NCBI GenBank assembly: GCA_031554275.1
Contig: JAVBKB010000215.1
Span: 1 to 15,820 of the forward strand
Source of the DNA: JAVBKB01 sp031554275
Lineage (GTDB): Bacteria; Bacillota; Bacilli; JARBTR01
Direction: 5' to 3'
Length of the DNA stretch: 15,820 nt
Shown: piece after piece, positions 1 to 7,481 of the stretch
How the letters are laid out: every line of letters starts with the position of its first letter
Position numbering within the stretch: the stretch's first letter is position 1
Notes under the pieces: generated by a model
Databases searched by the model: none
Told to the model about the DNA's origin: nothing
What the model saw: only the letters and a program-made list of their open reading frames with translations
Position numbers and translations under genes: made by a program

Positions 1-77
1 TCACATAATTTGCGCAACTCATCTTCGAAATCCAAACCCTCATCACTTTCTAATGACTTAACTCCCCAAGCTCCCAT
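1..77 (-). CDS. N-terminus of a DUF4259-like protein (partial)
   Basis: Only the first 25 codons are inside the window; the gene runs off the left edge. The protein starts MGAWGVKSLESDEGLDFEDE. From memory, the MGAWG start followed by an acidic D/E-rich stretch is typical of small DUF4259-type bacterial proteins of unknown function. The ATG at 77-75 is preceded by AAGGAG (92-87) at 9 nt. A second in-frame ATG at 86-84 abuts the Shine-Dalgarno sequence and is unlikely to be used. No promoter is convincing in the 140 bp up to mazG. The gene lies downstream of mazG on the same strand and could be co-transcribed, because I see no terminator between them. Family assignment is moderate because so little of the protein is visible. 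Confidence 0.6.
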   Translation of the reverse strand, partial: MGAWGVKSLESDEGLDFEDELRKLC

Positions 78-219
78 AACTAACATCTCCTTAGAATTTC
101 CGGAATTATGTAAAAACCGAACCCGTTCTTCACTTTTTAAAATTGTTATACTCTAGATGAAACCAACCAAGCTAACTGAATAGGTGCAAGCTCAACAATC
201 CCGTTTTGGGTGCAACCGC

Positions 220-1257
220 TTAGTCCCTGTCCTTCTCAGCCCGTTTCGCCTCCTGAAACAGCGCCAGCGCTTCTTCAGCAGTTTCTGCTTTCAAATCACC
301 AAACACATGTGGATGGCGGCGAATCATTTTATCCGTTATCGCTTGAATAACATCATCAATTGTAAAGTAGCCATCGTCTTCACCAATCTGTGCATTTAGC
401 ATGATATGGAGCAGAATATCACCTAGCTCTTCTACCATGTTGTCGATGTCTTGCTTCTCAACTGCCTCAACGTACTCCTGGGTCTCTTCTAATAGCTTAT
501 TAGTGAGAGTTGCGTGCGTTTGCTCCTTATCCCATGGGCAGCCTTCTGGACCCCTTAAAGTAGCGAATATTTCACGCAGATGCCAGAACTCACGACTCAG
601 CATAGTTGATGGAGGTACATAAATGGAGGTCAGGTTCGACAAGTGCCAATCATGATCTAGCTCATATAAGGGAACAGTATTCACTTGTTGATCCGCCATT
701 CCGGCATTTGTAACAATGGAGATTGCATGATCAGCAGGATATTTTTCCAAAAGGGATAACTTAACTTCAGATGCCACAAATTGATCGTAAATCTGTCCAA
801 TAATGACATGCTGTGTGATTTGGATTTCATGCTTCCTCAAGGCAGTGGCGTCGAGCAGTTGAAATCCTTCGATGGGATCGATTTTGACAGCGGTTATCAG
901 TGCGTCGATAAAGCTTTGGCCACCTACAATCTCGACCTCAGTATCACTCTCAAGTAGCAATTGAACAGTTCTCTCTGCAATCATCGGGTGCCCAGGAACG
1001 GCATAAACAATCTCATTAGCCTCAGCAGCCTTCTCTTGAAGTATTTCAACAATCTCAGCATAAACAGCATCAAACTGCTTATGCTTTTCATAGACAGCAT
1101 CAAAGCCGACAAAATTCACGCCCTCGGCATGTAATACTTCAACTACGGGATGCTGCACCGTTCTTGCATACACAACTTTGGAATCCTTCAATAATCGATA
1201 GATACCAAGTGGCAACTGATTGATATCACCAGCGCCAAGACCAACTATTCTAATCAT
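220..1257 (-). CDS. mazG: Tetrapyrrole methylase/MazG fusion protein, short form (YabN-like)
   Basis: 345 aa with two parts. Residues 1-215 resemble the SAM-dependent tetrapyrrole methylase (precorrin/RsmI-like) fold, with GLGAGD at 6-11 and VYAVPGHP at 84-91. Residues about 222-345 form one MazG nucleotide pyrophosphohydrolase domain: GCPWD at 239-243, the metal-binding EExxE at 257-261, ExxD at 277-280 and RRHPHVF at 313-319. MazG enzymes hydrolyse NTPs to NMP and pyrophosphate and are thought to remove non-canonical nucleotides. The job of the methylase half in this fusion is not established. B. subtilis YabN is about 489 aa with a longer MazG half, so this protein stops after the first MazG repeat. 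I see no coding remnant downstream. The ATG has AGGTG 7 nt upstream and a sigma-A-like promoter at 1291-1319. Confidence 0.9.
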   Translation of the reverse strand: MIRIVGLGAGDINQLPLGIYRLLKDSKVVYARTVQHPVVEVLHAEGVNFVGFDAVYEKHKQFDAVYAEIVEILQEKAAEANEIVYAVPGHPMIAERTVQLLLESDTEVEIVGGQSFIDALITAVKIDPIEGFQLLDATALRKHEIQITQHVIIGQIYDQFVASEVKLSLLEKYPADHAISIVTNAGMADQQVNTVPLYELDHDWHLSNLTSIYVPPSTMLSREFWHLREIFATLRGPEGCPWDKEQTHATLTNKLLEETQEYVEAVEKQDIDNMVEELGDILLHIMLNAQIGEDDGYFTIDDVIQAITDKMIRRHPHVFGDLKAETAEEALALFQEAKRAEKDRD

Positions 1258-1290
1258 ATATGTACACCTGACTTTTCAATTGATATGTTC

Positions 1291-1319
1291 ATGTTAAATG
1301 GTATTAGAGAAAAATTCAA
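1291..1319 (-). promoter_or_regulatory. Putative sigma-A promoter of mazG
   Basis: On the minus strand TTGAAT (1319-1314) is followed after 17 nt by TAACAT (1296-1291). The predicted RNA start is roughly 30 nt upstream of the mazG ATG. It lies downstream of the strong terminator after yhjB, which makes an independent promoter necessary. The -10 is only a 4/6 match. The rest of the 343-bp gap between yhjB and mazG (1320-1452 and 1499-1600) shows nothing else I can support. Confidence 0.5.
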
Positions 1320-1452
1320 GGTGTGCCTCTGTCTTGGAAACGCATCTCTCTACGATTCCCATTTATAATAAGTACTTATGATCGGACATCCCTGATTGAA
1401 AAGCTCTTCAAGGGTCTGTAGACATTTCTTTTCCTACTCAACAAATTAGTCG

Positions 1453-1498
1453 AAAACAAAAAAAAACCAAACCAATGATTTTACTCATTGATTTGGTT
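1453..1498 (-). terminator. Rho-independent terminator of the M20-yhjC-yhjB unit
   Basis: A 14-bp stem (arms 1485-1498 and 1465-1478) closes a 6-nt loop. In minus-strand RNA every position pairs, with one U-G wobble. The 3' arm runs directly into a long U tract (plus-strand A run at 1453-1466, broken once). It sits about 100 nt after the yhjB stop codon. Confidence 0.93.
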
Positions 1499-1600
1499 CA
1501 TAAGTATGTTTGACAAAGTGCCGTAGTTTAATTGTTGCATAAAATGTGCCTATAGTGCGAGGCCGATCAATTTTTTAAACACAATAATCAATTTGTTGTT

Positions 1601-3070
1601 TTACTTCGCTACTTGTGTTTGTCTGTTCCCGTTTGTTACAAAGCTAACTGTGAACATTACAACTAAGTTTACGATCAATGCTACTACACCTAGGTTTAAG
1701 TCTCCAAGAACTTTAGGTAGAGATGGTATTAGCACTCCAACATTGATAACTGTTTTGTCGAAAAATGGAATAAGAGAAATCGAGCAACCAGCAATGATAC
1801 CAGCCATAGCACCGAATTTAGTAACAAAGTTTTTCTTGGTAAGACTCATTACAAGCGGTGGGAACAGCTGTGTTACGATACCATAACCAATAATCAGCAG
1901 GTCAACAATTGTTTGCGTTCCTTGAATCGTAAAGAACAAACAAATACCTGCGAAAATTGGAACAATACATTTTGCATAGAATGCAATTTTTTGGTCTGTA
2001 GTTGTTGGTGCCACAACTTTAACAATATTCTTTGCAATTAAAGTTGAAGCCGCCATCAAAATCATTGATCCAGGAACAATAGCTGTTAAGAGTCCAGCAG
2101 CTCCTATTAGACCAACAAGCCAAGGATCAAAAGTTTGGATCGACAACAGGATCAAAGATTTATCAGCTTCAGAGCCTACTAAACCAGGTACTTGAAGAAT
2201 TGCTGCAAAGCCAACAAAGAATACGAATAGTAATATTAATTGATAAAGGGGCATGAAAATCGCATTCTTTCTAAACACTCTAACATTTTTTGCTGAGTAA
2301 ACTGATCCAAAAGTATGTGGCCACATATAGAAACCTAATGCGGTCAATAAGACAGTGGATATGAACCACGGAATACTTCTACCAGCTTCGGGTAGTATTG
2401 TAAATCCAGGTTTAGCAACCTCAATAGCTTGGAACATTGAACCAAGATCTCCGTAGTAATGTATAGGTAAATAAATTCCTAAGAACAACACAATACCTAA
2501 GATCATAATATCCTTCAGAACTGCAGTCCATGCTGAGCCATGAATTCCTGAAATCATAACATATGTTGTTACAGCGACTACTCCAATAACAGCAGCCCAA
2601 GCTGGAGAAATTTTTCCATATGAAGTCAGGTTAACAATAAGACCTAGACCTGTAAATTGTAGAACTAGGTATGGTAACATTGCCACAACACCGACTATGG
2701 CAACAATAATTCCTAACCCTTTACTGTTGTATTTAGAAACAAAGAAATCTGATTGCGAAACAAGTTTCATCTTTGAAGAGTATCTCCAAATTGCAGGTAA
2801 CATCCAGTAAGATAGGATATAAGCCAAACATCCGTAACCAATAATATAGAATGTTGGGCCACCTTTACCATAAGCCCATCCACTACCACCTAAGAAAGTA
2901 AAAGTCGTGTAGATTTCGCCAGCCATTAGCAAGAAAACAAATATTGTGCCAAAGCCACGGCCACCAACTGACCATTGCTCAAGGTTTACATCTTTTCCTC
3001 TCTGTGCCATAACACCAAGGAGGATAGTAAGTGCTAAAAATCCAAAAATAATTATCAATGAAATGTTCAA
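1601..3070 (-). CDS. yhjB: Sodium:solute symporter family protein (YhjB-like)
   Basis: 489 aa, the same length I recall for B. subtilis YhjB. It is a polytopic membrane protein with about 12-13 hydrophobic segments starting at residue 3. The region after TM1 (WSVGGRGFGTIFVF, then GEIYTTFTFLGGSGWAYGKG) is typical of the SSS/SSF family of Na+-coupled transporters for organic acids, amino acids or similar solutes. The substrate cannot be read from sequence. The start is TTG (3070-3068), overlapping the TGA of yhjC as TTGA, with AGGAGG 7 nt upstream inside the yhjC end, so translation is probably coupled. The neighbouring DUF3311 protein and M20 amidohydrolase suggest uptake of an N-acylated amino acid or peptide-like compound, which is inference. 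A strong terminator follows. Confidence 0.9.
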   Translation of the reverse strand: MNISLIIIFGFLALTILLGVMAQRGKDVNLEQWSVGGRGFGTIFVFLLMAGEIYTTFTFLGGSGWAYGKGGPTFYIIGYGCLAYILSYWMLPAIWRYSSKMKLVSQSDFFVSKYNSKGLGIIVAIVGVVAMLPYLVLQFTGLGLIVNLTSYGKISPAWAAVIGVVAVTTYVMISGIHGSAWTAVLKDIMILGIVLFLGIYLPIHYYGDLGSMFQAIEVAKPGFTILPEAGRSIPWFISTVLLTALGFYMWPHTFGSVYSAKNVRVFRKNAIFMPLYQLILLFVFFVGFAAILQVPGLVGSEADKSLILLSIQTFDPWLVGLIGAAGLLTAIVPGSMILMAASTLIAKNIVKVVAPTTTDQKIAFYAKCIVPIFAGICLFFTIQGTQTIVDLLIIGYGIVTQLFPPLVMSLTKKNFVTKFGAMAGIIAGCSISLIPFFDKTVINVGVLIPSLPKVLGDLNLGVVALIVNLVVMFTVSFVTNGNRQTQVAK

Positions 3071-3267
3071 TTTGCTTCCTCCTCTCTATTGGATGGGTCG
3101 ATTTTGTAAATAATAGCCATAATAACAGAAGTCATAATTACCCAAAAAACTAACCAAGCGAGCAAAAAAGGCATGCCTAAAATGTAAGGTTCAACCTTGT
3201 TTACAAAACAAACTCCGCCAAGAATCATTACAAATGGAATGAGTGCTAGACCGTGTATCAACTTCAT
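3067..3267 (-). CDS. yhjC: Small DUF3311-type membrane protein (YhjC-like)
   Basis: 66 aa with two hydrophobic segments (about residues 4-22 and 31-54) and a charged C-terminal tail. Small DUF3311 proteins are regularly encoded just before SSS symporters and are thought to be their accessory subunits. B. subtilis YhjC has the same size and place next to yhjB. The ATG has a near-perfect AAAGGAGG 7 nt upstream. The stop codon overlaps the TTG start of the symporter. It lies 158 nt after the M20 gene, with two stem-loops between, and is probably in the same transcript. Confidence 0.88.
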   Translation of the reverse strand: MKLIHGLALIPFVMILGGVCFVNKVEPYILGMPFLLAWLVFWVIMTSVIMAIIYKIDPSNREEEAN

Positions 3268-3305
3268 GATGTTTCCTCCTTTTAAAAATTTTATATTTAA
3301 ATTAT

Positions 3306-3343
3306 CAGTGAATAGATACCTCTGAAAAGGTGTCCATTCACTG
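3306..3343 (-). other. Intercistronic stem-loop before yhjC
   Basis: Arms 3306-3320 and 3329-3343 pair over 15 positions with two mismatches, one of which becomes G-U depending on strand. The loop has 8 nt. On the minus strand it is followed by an AU-rich stretch but no real U run, so I read it as an mRNA processing, stability or partial attenuation element rather than a full terminator. Confidence 0.7.
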
Positions 3344-3362
3344 CTAACTAAATAACATTGAT

Positions 3363-3418
3363 TCTATAACAGCAGGGGAAATCCTTATTAGGAAATCCAC
3401 TGCTTTGTTATTGATTCC
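3363..3418 (-). other. Long imperfect stem-loop just after the M20 stop codon
   Basis: It begins about 8 nt past the M20 stop. In minus-strand RNA a GCAG...CTGC stem and GGATTTCC segments on both sides of a TAATAA loop pair with two T-T mismatches. Outer ATAAC/GTTAT and GAATC/GATTC-like blocks extend it. There is no U tract. With the next stem-loop it forms a double hairpin between the enzyme gene and the transporter genes, which could set different mRNA levels for the two parts. Confidence 0.6.
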
Positions 3419-3425
3419 TTTTTGC

Positions 3426-4610
3426 TTAGCCAACAAATTTAAAAGCGGCATTCAACATTGCTTTAACACCAATATCTAATGATTTTTCATCAATATCAAA
3501 TTTTGTGTGGTGATGAGGATAGGTAATACCTTTTTCCTCGTTACCTGCACCAACATAGTAGAATGTTCCAGGTGCTTTCTTTTGGAAAGCAGAGAAGTCT
3601 TCTCCACCCATGTTTGGTGGCATTGTGTAAACTGTTCCTTCTTCAAAGTTCTCAATAAGAACTTCTTCAACTGCTTTGGTAACCTCAGCATCATTTATAA
3701 CAGGTGCATAACCAAATTCATACTTGAGTTCATAAGTTGCACCATGAGCTTCAGTAACGCCTTTTGTGATTTGTTCAATTAGTTTAGGCATTCTTTCACG
3801 AACGTTTTTGTCGAATGTACGAACTGATCCGCAAATATCAACAAAGCCTGGAATAATATTGTGTGCTGTACCGCCATTGAATACGGAAACTGTTACAACT
3901 GCGTTATCTAATGGGTCTGTATTACGAGAAACAATTTGCTGCAAGTTGGTAACAACTTGACAAGCAATAGCAATTGAATCAATTGTATTGTGTGGAAGTG
4001 CAGCATGGCCACCTTTACCAATGATCTTCAACCAGAAAGTATCTGGTGATGCCATCATTGGTCCAGCACAAACGCCGATTTTTCCAACAGGGATAGGGGC
4101 CCAAAGATGGCAGCCAAGTACAAGATCAACACCATCCATAACACCTTTATCACACATTTCTTGCGCTCCGCCAGGAAAAAGTTCCTCAGCGTGTTGGAAG
4201 AGGAAGCGAACTTCACCATTAATAAGGTTCTTGTTCTCAGACATGATCTTTGTTACACCTAATAACATTGCTGTATGTCCATCATGACCACAAGCGTGCA
4301 TTGCACCAGGTCTTTTGGAAACGAACTCATGCGAGTTTTCTTCAGTCATTTCTAGGGCATCCATATCCGCACGAAGCGCGATTGTTTTGCCCGGTTTGTC
4401 ACCCTTCAAAACAGCCATCACGCTTGTCTTAGATGGACGAGTAACAACAAGATTTGGGAAAGCAGATACTGTATCATAAATATACTGCGAAGTATCCACC
4501 TCTTGAAAAGAGATTTCTGGATTCATGTGAAAATGTCGACGCCAAGCTACGACTTGATCCTTCACTTCAGAAGCCAATTTGTTTAAATCGACACCATTAA
4601 TAACGCTCAT
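3426..4610 (-). CDS. M20 family amidohydrolase (N-acyl-L-amino acid/hippurate hydrolase-like)
   Basis: 394 aa, the usual size for the M20 amidohydrolase (AmaA/HipO/YxeP) group, and no signal peptide, so cytoplasmic. Metal-binding residues are visible: CGHDGH at 107-112, HAEE at 140-143, CH at 167-168 and the C-terminal YPHHH at 364-368. GKGGHAA at 198-204 marks the dimerisation-domain insertion. These enzymes hydrolyse the amide bond of N-acyl amino acids, hippurate or related conjugates. The ATG is preceded by AAGGAGG at 8 nt. It has its own sigma-A promoter with a palindrome over the -35, and is followed by yhjC-yhjB, suggesting import by YhjB and hydrolysis by this enzyme. It sits between yabM and mazG, which are adjacent in B. 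subtilis, so the unit is an insertion relative to that order. The exact substrate is unknown. Confidence 0.92.
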   Translation of the reverse strand: MSVINGVDLNKLASEVKDQVVAWRRHFHMNPEISFQEVDTSQYIYDTVSAFPNLVVTRPSKTSVMAVLKGDKPGKTIALRADMDALEMTEENSHEFVSKRPGAMHACGHDGHTAMLLGVTKIMSENKNLINGEVRFLFQHAEELFPGGAQEMCDKGVMDGVDLVLGCHLWAPIPVGKIGVCAGPMMASPDTFWLKIIGKGGHAALPHNTIDSIAIACQVVTNLQQIVSRNTDPLDNAVVTVSVFNGGTAHNIIPGFVDICGSVRTFDKNVRERMPKLIEQITKGVTEAHGATYELKYEFGYAPVINDAEVTKAVEEVLIENFEEGTVYTMPPNMGGEDFSAFQKKAPGTFYYVGAGNEEKGITYPHHHTKFDIDEKSLDIGVKAMLNAAFKFVG

Positions 4611-4673
4611 AACCTTTTCCTCCTTAAGAATTCACAAAAAATTATAGCTTTTTTTTAAAAAAGCATTTGAATA

Positions 4674-4702
4674 ATTCTACGGCAAAAACATTCGATTTTC
4701 AA
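4674..4702 (-). promoter_or_regulatory. Sigma-A promoter of the M20-yhjC-yhjB unit
   Basis: On the minus strand TTGAAA (4702-4697), 17 nt, TAGAAT (4679-4674): both hexamers are 5/6 to consensus. The predicted RNA start near 4667 gives a leader of about 57 nt. A perfect TATAAT at 4646-4641 lies inside that leader but lacks a -35. Confidence 0.75.
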
Positions 4703-4718
4703 TAATATTTTGAAAATT
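4695..4718 (-). promoter_or_regulatory. Palindromic operator with CodY-box similarity
   Basis: ATTTTCAA (4695-4702) and TTGAAAAT (4710-4717) form a perfect 8-7-8 inverted repeat. On the minus strand AATTTTCAAAATATT (4718-4704) matches the CodY consensus AATTTTCWGAAAATT at 13 of 15 positions. The right-hand arm is the -35 hexamer itself, so a bound protein would block RNA polymerase. CodY represses nitrogen-scavenging genes in Bacillales, which suits an M20 amidohydrolase with a transporter. Identification of the bound factor is inference. Confidence 0.5.
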
Positions 4719-4803
4719 TAATTATTTTGTCGAAAAAAGTCGAAGTATCAACTGGTTTTTTGTCAGATTGTCCATGATGTTTACAAAATTCCCTTTATTA
4801 CTG

Positions 4804-6372
4804 TTATTTTTTCAATATGAATGCAAGCTTCTCCCCAAAGGGTAGTATGTCCAATTCCTCCTGTTTAAAAAATCGGAATTTAAAGAGTAGCAACACATAA
4901 ATGCAACCACCCAAAACGGAAATAATGGTAGCTTGTAGCAAAGAAAATAAGCGATCATCACTTGAAGGAAAGATACATCGAAGAGCAATCAGGAGGCAAG
5001 TCATTACTAGTGCTGCACCAAAAAGCGCGTAGATTTCTGGTTTAAGAAAGACCGAAGTCTGAATTTTTATCGTCAACAAAACATAAATAGCAATCGCACT
5101 AATCATCACAGCAAGTACTGTTGCAACAGCTGCGCCGCTGATTCCTAGTTTTGGTATGAAAACAGCATTTCCGATAAATTTAATAAGTACCGTTGCAAGA
5201 ATAATCAATACTGTTTGTCTTATGGAACCAAGTGTCTGCAAAATAGTTGCACCAGTAATAGTGATCGATGCAAAGAAAACTGTTAAAGCAAGCACCATCA
5301 ATGTACTTGTACCTTTTGTGTCTTCAAATAACATGATGTTTACTGGCTTAAGCACTAAGATCAAACCAAGAGCAGCCCCTAGTCCAATGCCAACACTTAA
5401 ACGCATGGATAACCGAATTTTATTTATCGAATCCTCATGTTTTTTAGCTAATAATGATAGAAGTGGAACGACAGAAAGCCCCATTGAAGTGGACAAAACA
5501 GTACCCAATTGCAATAGCGGTTGCCCACGATCAAAGACGCCTTTCAATATTTTTGCTTCTTCGGCTGGCAAACTCGATGTTAGCAACCCGTTGTACAGTT
5601 GGAAAGCATCCATAAGTTGTAACAACACAAGTAACATGTTGGTAAGACAAAAAGCGACACCTTGAAACAGCAATACCTTCCCTACAAACAAGATTGTTTC
5701 TCGATCTGGGGTTGGTAAGTGGTAAGTCGCGTGCGAATTCCTAACAAATATAAAGAGGACAAGTAGCGCTGCGCATCCGCCGATAACAGCACCAAACATA
5801 GCACCTGCACCGACAGTATATAGATCCTTCCCGATATGGATAAGATACATTGAGAAAATCAGGATGGTAGCTACACGAAATAATTGCTCGAGTGTCTGAG
5901 ATAGCGCAGTGGGAAGCATGTTCTGCTTTCCTTGGAAGTAGCCTCGTATGACAGATGTAATGGGAATGATGAGAATAGCAAATGAAACAACTTTAATAAG
6001 TGATGCTAATTGTACGTCACCCATCCAAATCGCAATTTGATTAGCACCAAAAAAGAGGAGTAGGAATGAGAAGCCTGCGAAAAGACCAGTCCAAAAGATT
6101 GAAGCGGAAAGAATTTGTCGCTTCATATGTTTGGTTTGGTCTGTTTCAGCAATCATCTTCGAAACTGCAGTTGGTAGCCCATAAGACGAAATCACCATAA
6201 TGATACCGTAAAGTGGATAGACCTGTTGGTAAATATAAAATCCCGTATCTCCAACAATATTTTGAAAGGGTATCCGGTATACCGCACTTAATAATTTCAA
6301 AAATAGAGCTGAGAGCGTCAGGATGAATGTACCTTTCAGCAACAGCTTTGAGGTATTCCTTTCTTTGTCCAT
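4804..6372 (-). CDS. yabM: MOP-superfamily flippase, YabM/SpoVB-like
   Basis: 522 aa with about 14 hydrophobic segments and the N-terminal pattern of the SpoVB/MurJ branch of the polysaccharide-lipid flippases: KGTFILTLSALFLKLLSAVY at residues 13-32, then a YRIPFQNIVGD-like stretch. Such proteins move lipid-linked saccharides across the cytoplasmic membrane. SpoVB itself is needed for spore cortex synthesis, and YabM is a paralogue whose role is less defined. I use yabM because of its place between spoVT and mazG, as in B. subtilis; on sequence alone spoVB is equally possible. The ATG has AGGAGA 6 nt upstream. It follows the GH25 gene by 141 bp with no clear promoter or terminator in that gap. 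Confidence 0.85.
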   Translation of the reverse strand: MDKERNTSKLLLKGTFILTLSALFLKLLSAVYRIPFQNIVGDTGFYIYQQVYPLYGIIMVISSYGLPTAVSKMIAETDQTKHMKRQILSASIFWTGLFAGFSFLLLFFGANQIAIWMGDVQLASLIKVVSFAILIIPITSVIRGYFQGKQNMLPTALSQTLEQLFRVATILIFSMYLIHIGKDLYTVGAGAMFGAVIGGCAALLVLFIFVRNSHATYHLPTPDRETILFVGKVLLFQGVAFCLTNMLLVLLQLMDAFQLYNGLLTSSLPAEEAKILKGVFDRGQPLLQLGTVLSTSMGLSVVPLLSLLAKKHEDSINKIRLSMRLSVGIGLGAALGLILVLKPVNIMLFEDTKGTSTLMVLALTVFFASITITGATILQTLGSIRQTVLIILATVLIKFIGNAVFIPKLGISGAAVATVLAVMISAIAIYVLLTIKIQTSVFLKPEIYALFGAALVMTCLLIALRCIFPSSDDRLFSLLQATIISVLGGCIYVLLLFKFRFFKQEELDILPFGEKLAFILKK

Positions 6373-6513
6373 GAAAGTTCTCCTGTGTAAGGATTTAGGT
6401 TCAAAAGCAGTGTGCTATAAGCACCTTTAAATTAATTGGAATAGCAAACCAGACAAAATTCATGTCGAAGGAGACAACAGTTTCCTGATTAAAATTGGCT
6501 TTAGCATCTATTC

Positions 6514-7317
6514 TTATTTCAAATAGTTATTGATAAATTCATCATAAGATCCTTTATAGACATTTAAATCGACGTTAGCGGCGCCATCTTTAATCCCTCT
6601 GATTTGCCCTGTATGTGAGTGCTGCCAAATCGTCCACTCACGTCCATCAGGAATATTGGGAGGGCGGTTGATATCACAAAACCAAATTGGATAGTCCTCG
6701 AAGTTATCAATGATAAATCGTTTGTAAGAGTCAATATTGACATAAAGTATCGGCACTTGGTCATAATGTTCTTCAATCTTTGTGATCAAATCCCGGATAT
6801 GTTCAACTACAACCTCAGTATCGGGTAAGACTGTAAGTATCTCAAACTCAATATCTATCATTGGTGGCATCATACCTTCAGTTCTTGGAACTGTTTTAAT
6901 GAAATTATCAGCTTGAGTTGTGCCCGGTGATTCATAACTTAGAAAATGATAAGCACCAATCTTGAGATCTGTTTCAGATGCTTGTGCCCAGTTATCAGCG
7001 AATTTCTTGTCAACAAATGTCGTGCCTTCAGTTGCTTTAATATACGCAAAATGAATATCTTCATTAGCAACTTGTTGCCAATCAATATCACCTTGGTGTC
7101 CTGATACATCTATTCCCCTGACGTGATACTCTTCGGCTAGCTTGTCTATTTGTGCATTCACGACCTTTTTAACAGGCTGAGCAGACGGTTGATCTTTGTC
7201 GTTTCCATCATATTTATAGACAAAGTATCCAATAATTCCGAGAGTAATTAATGCAAGCATTATTAGTATTTCTTTAAATGGTAAACGTTTTCTATCTTGT
7301 TTGCTTTTAAAATTCAT
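6514..7317 (-). CDS. Membrane-anchored GH25 lysozyme
   Basis: 267 aa. A basic N-terminus is followed by one transmembrane segment (about 15-34), a short hydrophilic linker rich in K, Q and P, and a GH25 muramidase domain from about 66 to the end. Family hallmarks: GIDVSGHQGDIDW at 68-80, with D70 at the start of the barrel; PPMIDIEFE at 151-159, with the D155/E157 catalytic pair; WQHS at 231-234; and VDLN at 249-252. The enzyme would face the cell wall and cut the MurNAc-GlcNAc bond. There is no wall-binding repeat, so the anchor keeps it at the membrane. The ATG is preceded by GGGGA at about 7 nt. It lies between spoVT and yabM, where B. subtilis has no gene, and is separated from spoVT by a terminator, so it needs its own promoter. 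A spore-cortex or mother-cell wall role is suggested only by context. Confidence 0.92.
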   Translation of the reverse strand: MNFKSKQDRKRLPFKEILIMLALITLGIIGYFVYKYDGNDKDQPSAQPVKKVVNAQIDKLAEEYHVRGIDVSGHQGDIDWQQVANEDIHFAYIKATEGTTFVDKKFADNWAQASETDLKIGAYHFLSYESPGTTQADNFIKTVPRTEGMMPPMIDIEFEILTVLPDTEVVVEHIRDLITKIEEHYDQVPILYVNIDSYKRFIIDNFEDYPIWFCDINRPPNIPDGREWTIWQHSHTGQIRGIKDGAANVDLNVYKGSYDEFINNYLK

Positions 7318-7407
7318 ATGATTTTCCCCAAAAATTTGTCTTCCTCTATCGTAAACGTTTTTTCAAGTGAGTGGAAGAGGAAAATATTAATAACGGTTTG
7401 CCTGCAT

Positions 7408-7461
7408 AGAAAAATGGGAACACACATCCATAAAGCTTACGCTTTTGCAGATGTATGTCCC
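7408..7461 (-). terminator. Rho-independent terminator after spoVT
   Basis: In minus-strand RNA, arms 7461-7441 and 7436-7416 form a long stem with small bulges around a GTAA loop (GGGACATACATC pairs with GATGTGTGTTCCC, with one bulge). It is followed by ATTTTTC (7415-7409). It begins about 20 nt after the spoVT stop codon. Confidence 0.85.
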
Positions 7462-7481
7462 AACCTTGCAAATCACTAAAA

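Noticed and set aside
120..219. Terminator or second MazG domain after mazG
   Set aside because: Only a 3-bp CCC/GGG hairpin is visible, with no U tract, and no frame continues MazG-like coding.
4641..4646. Perfect TATAAT as the M20 promoter
   Set aside because: No -35 hexamer lies at 16-18 nt; the TTGAAA-N17-TAGAAT promoter upstream is better supported.
4647..4664. GCTTTTTT/AAAAAAGC hairpin as a terminator of yabM
   Set aside because: It lies downstream of the M20 promoter within that gene's leader and is an A-U-only stem too weak to act as a terminator.
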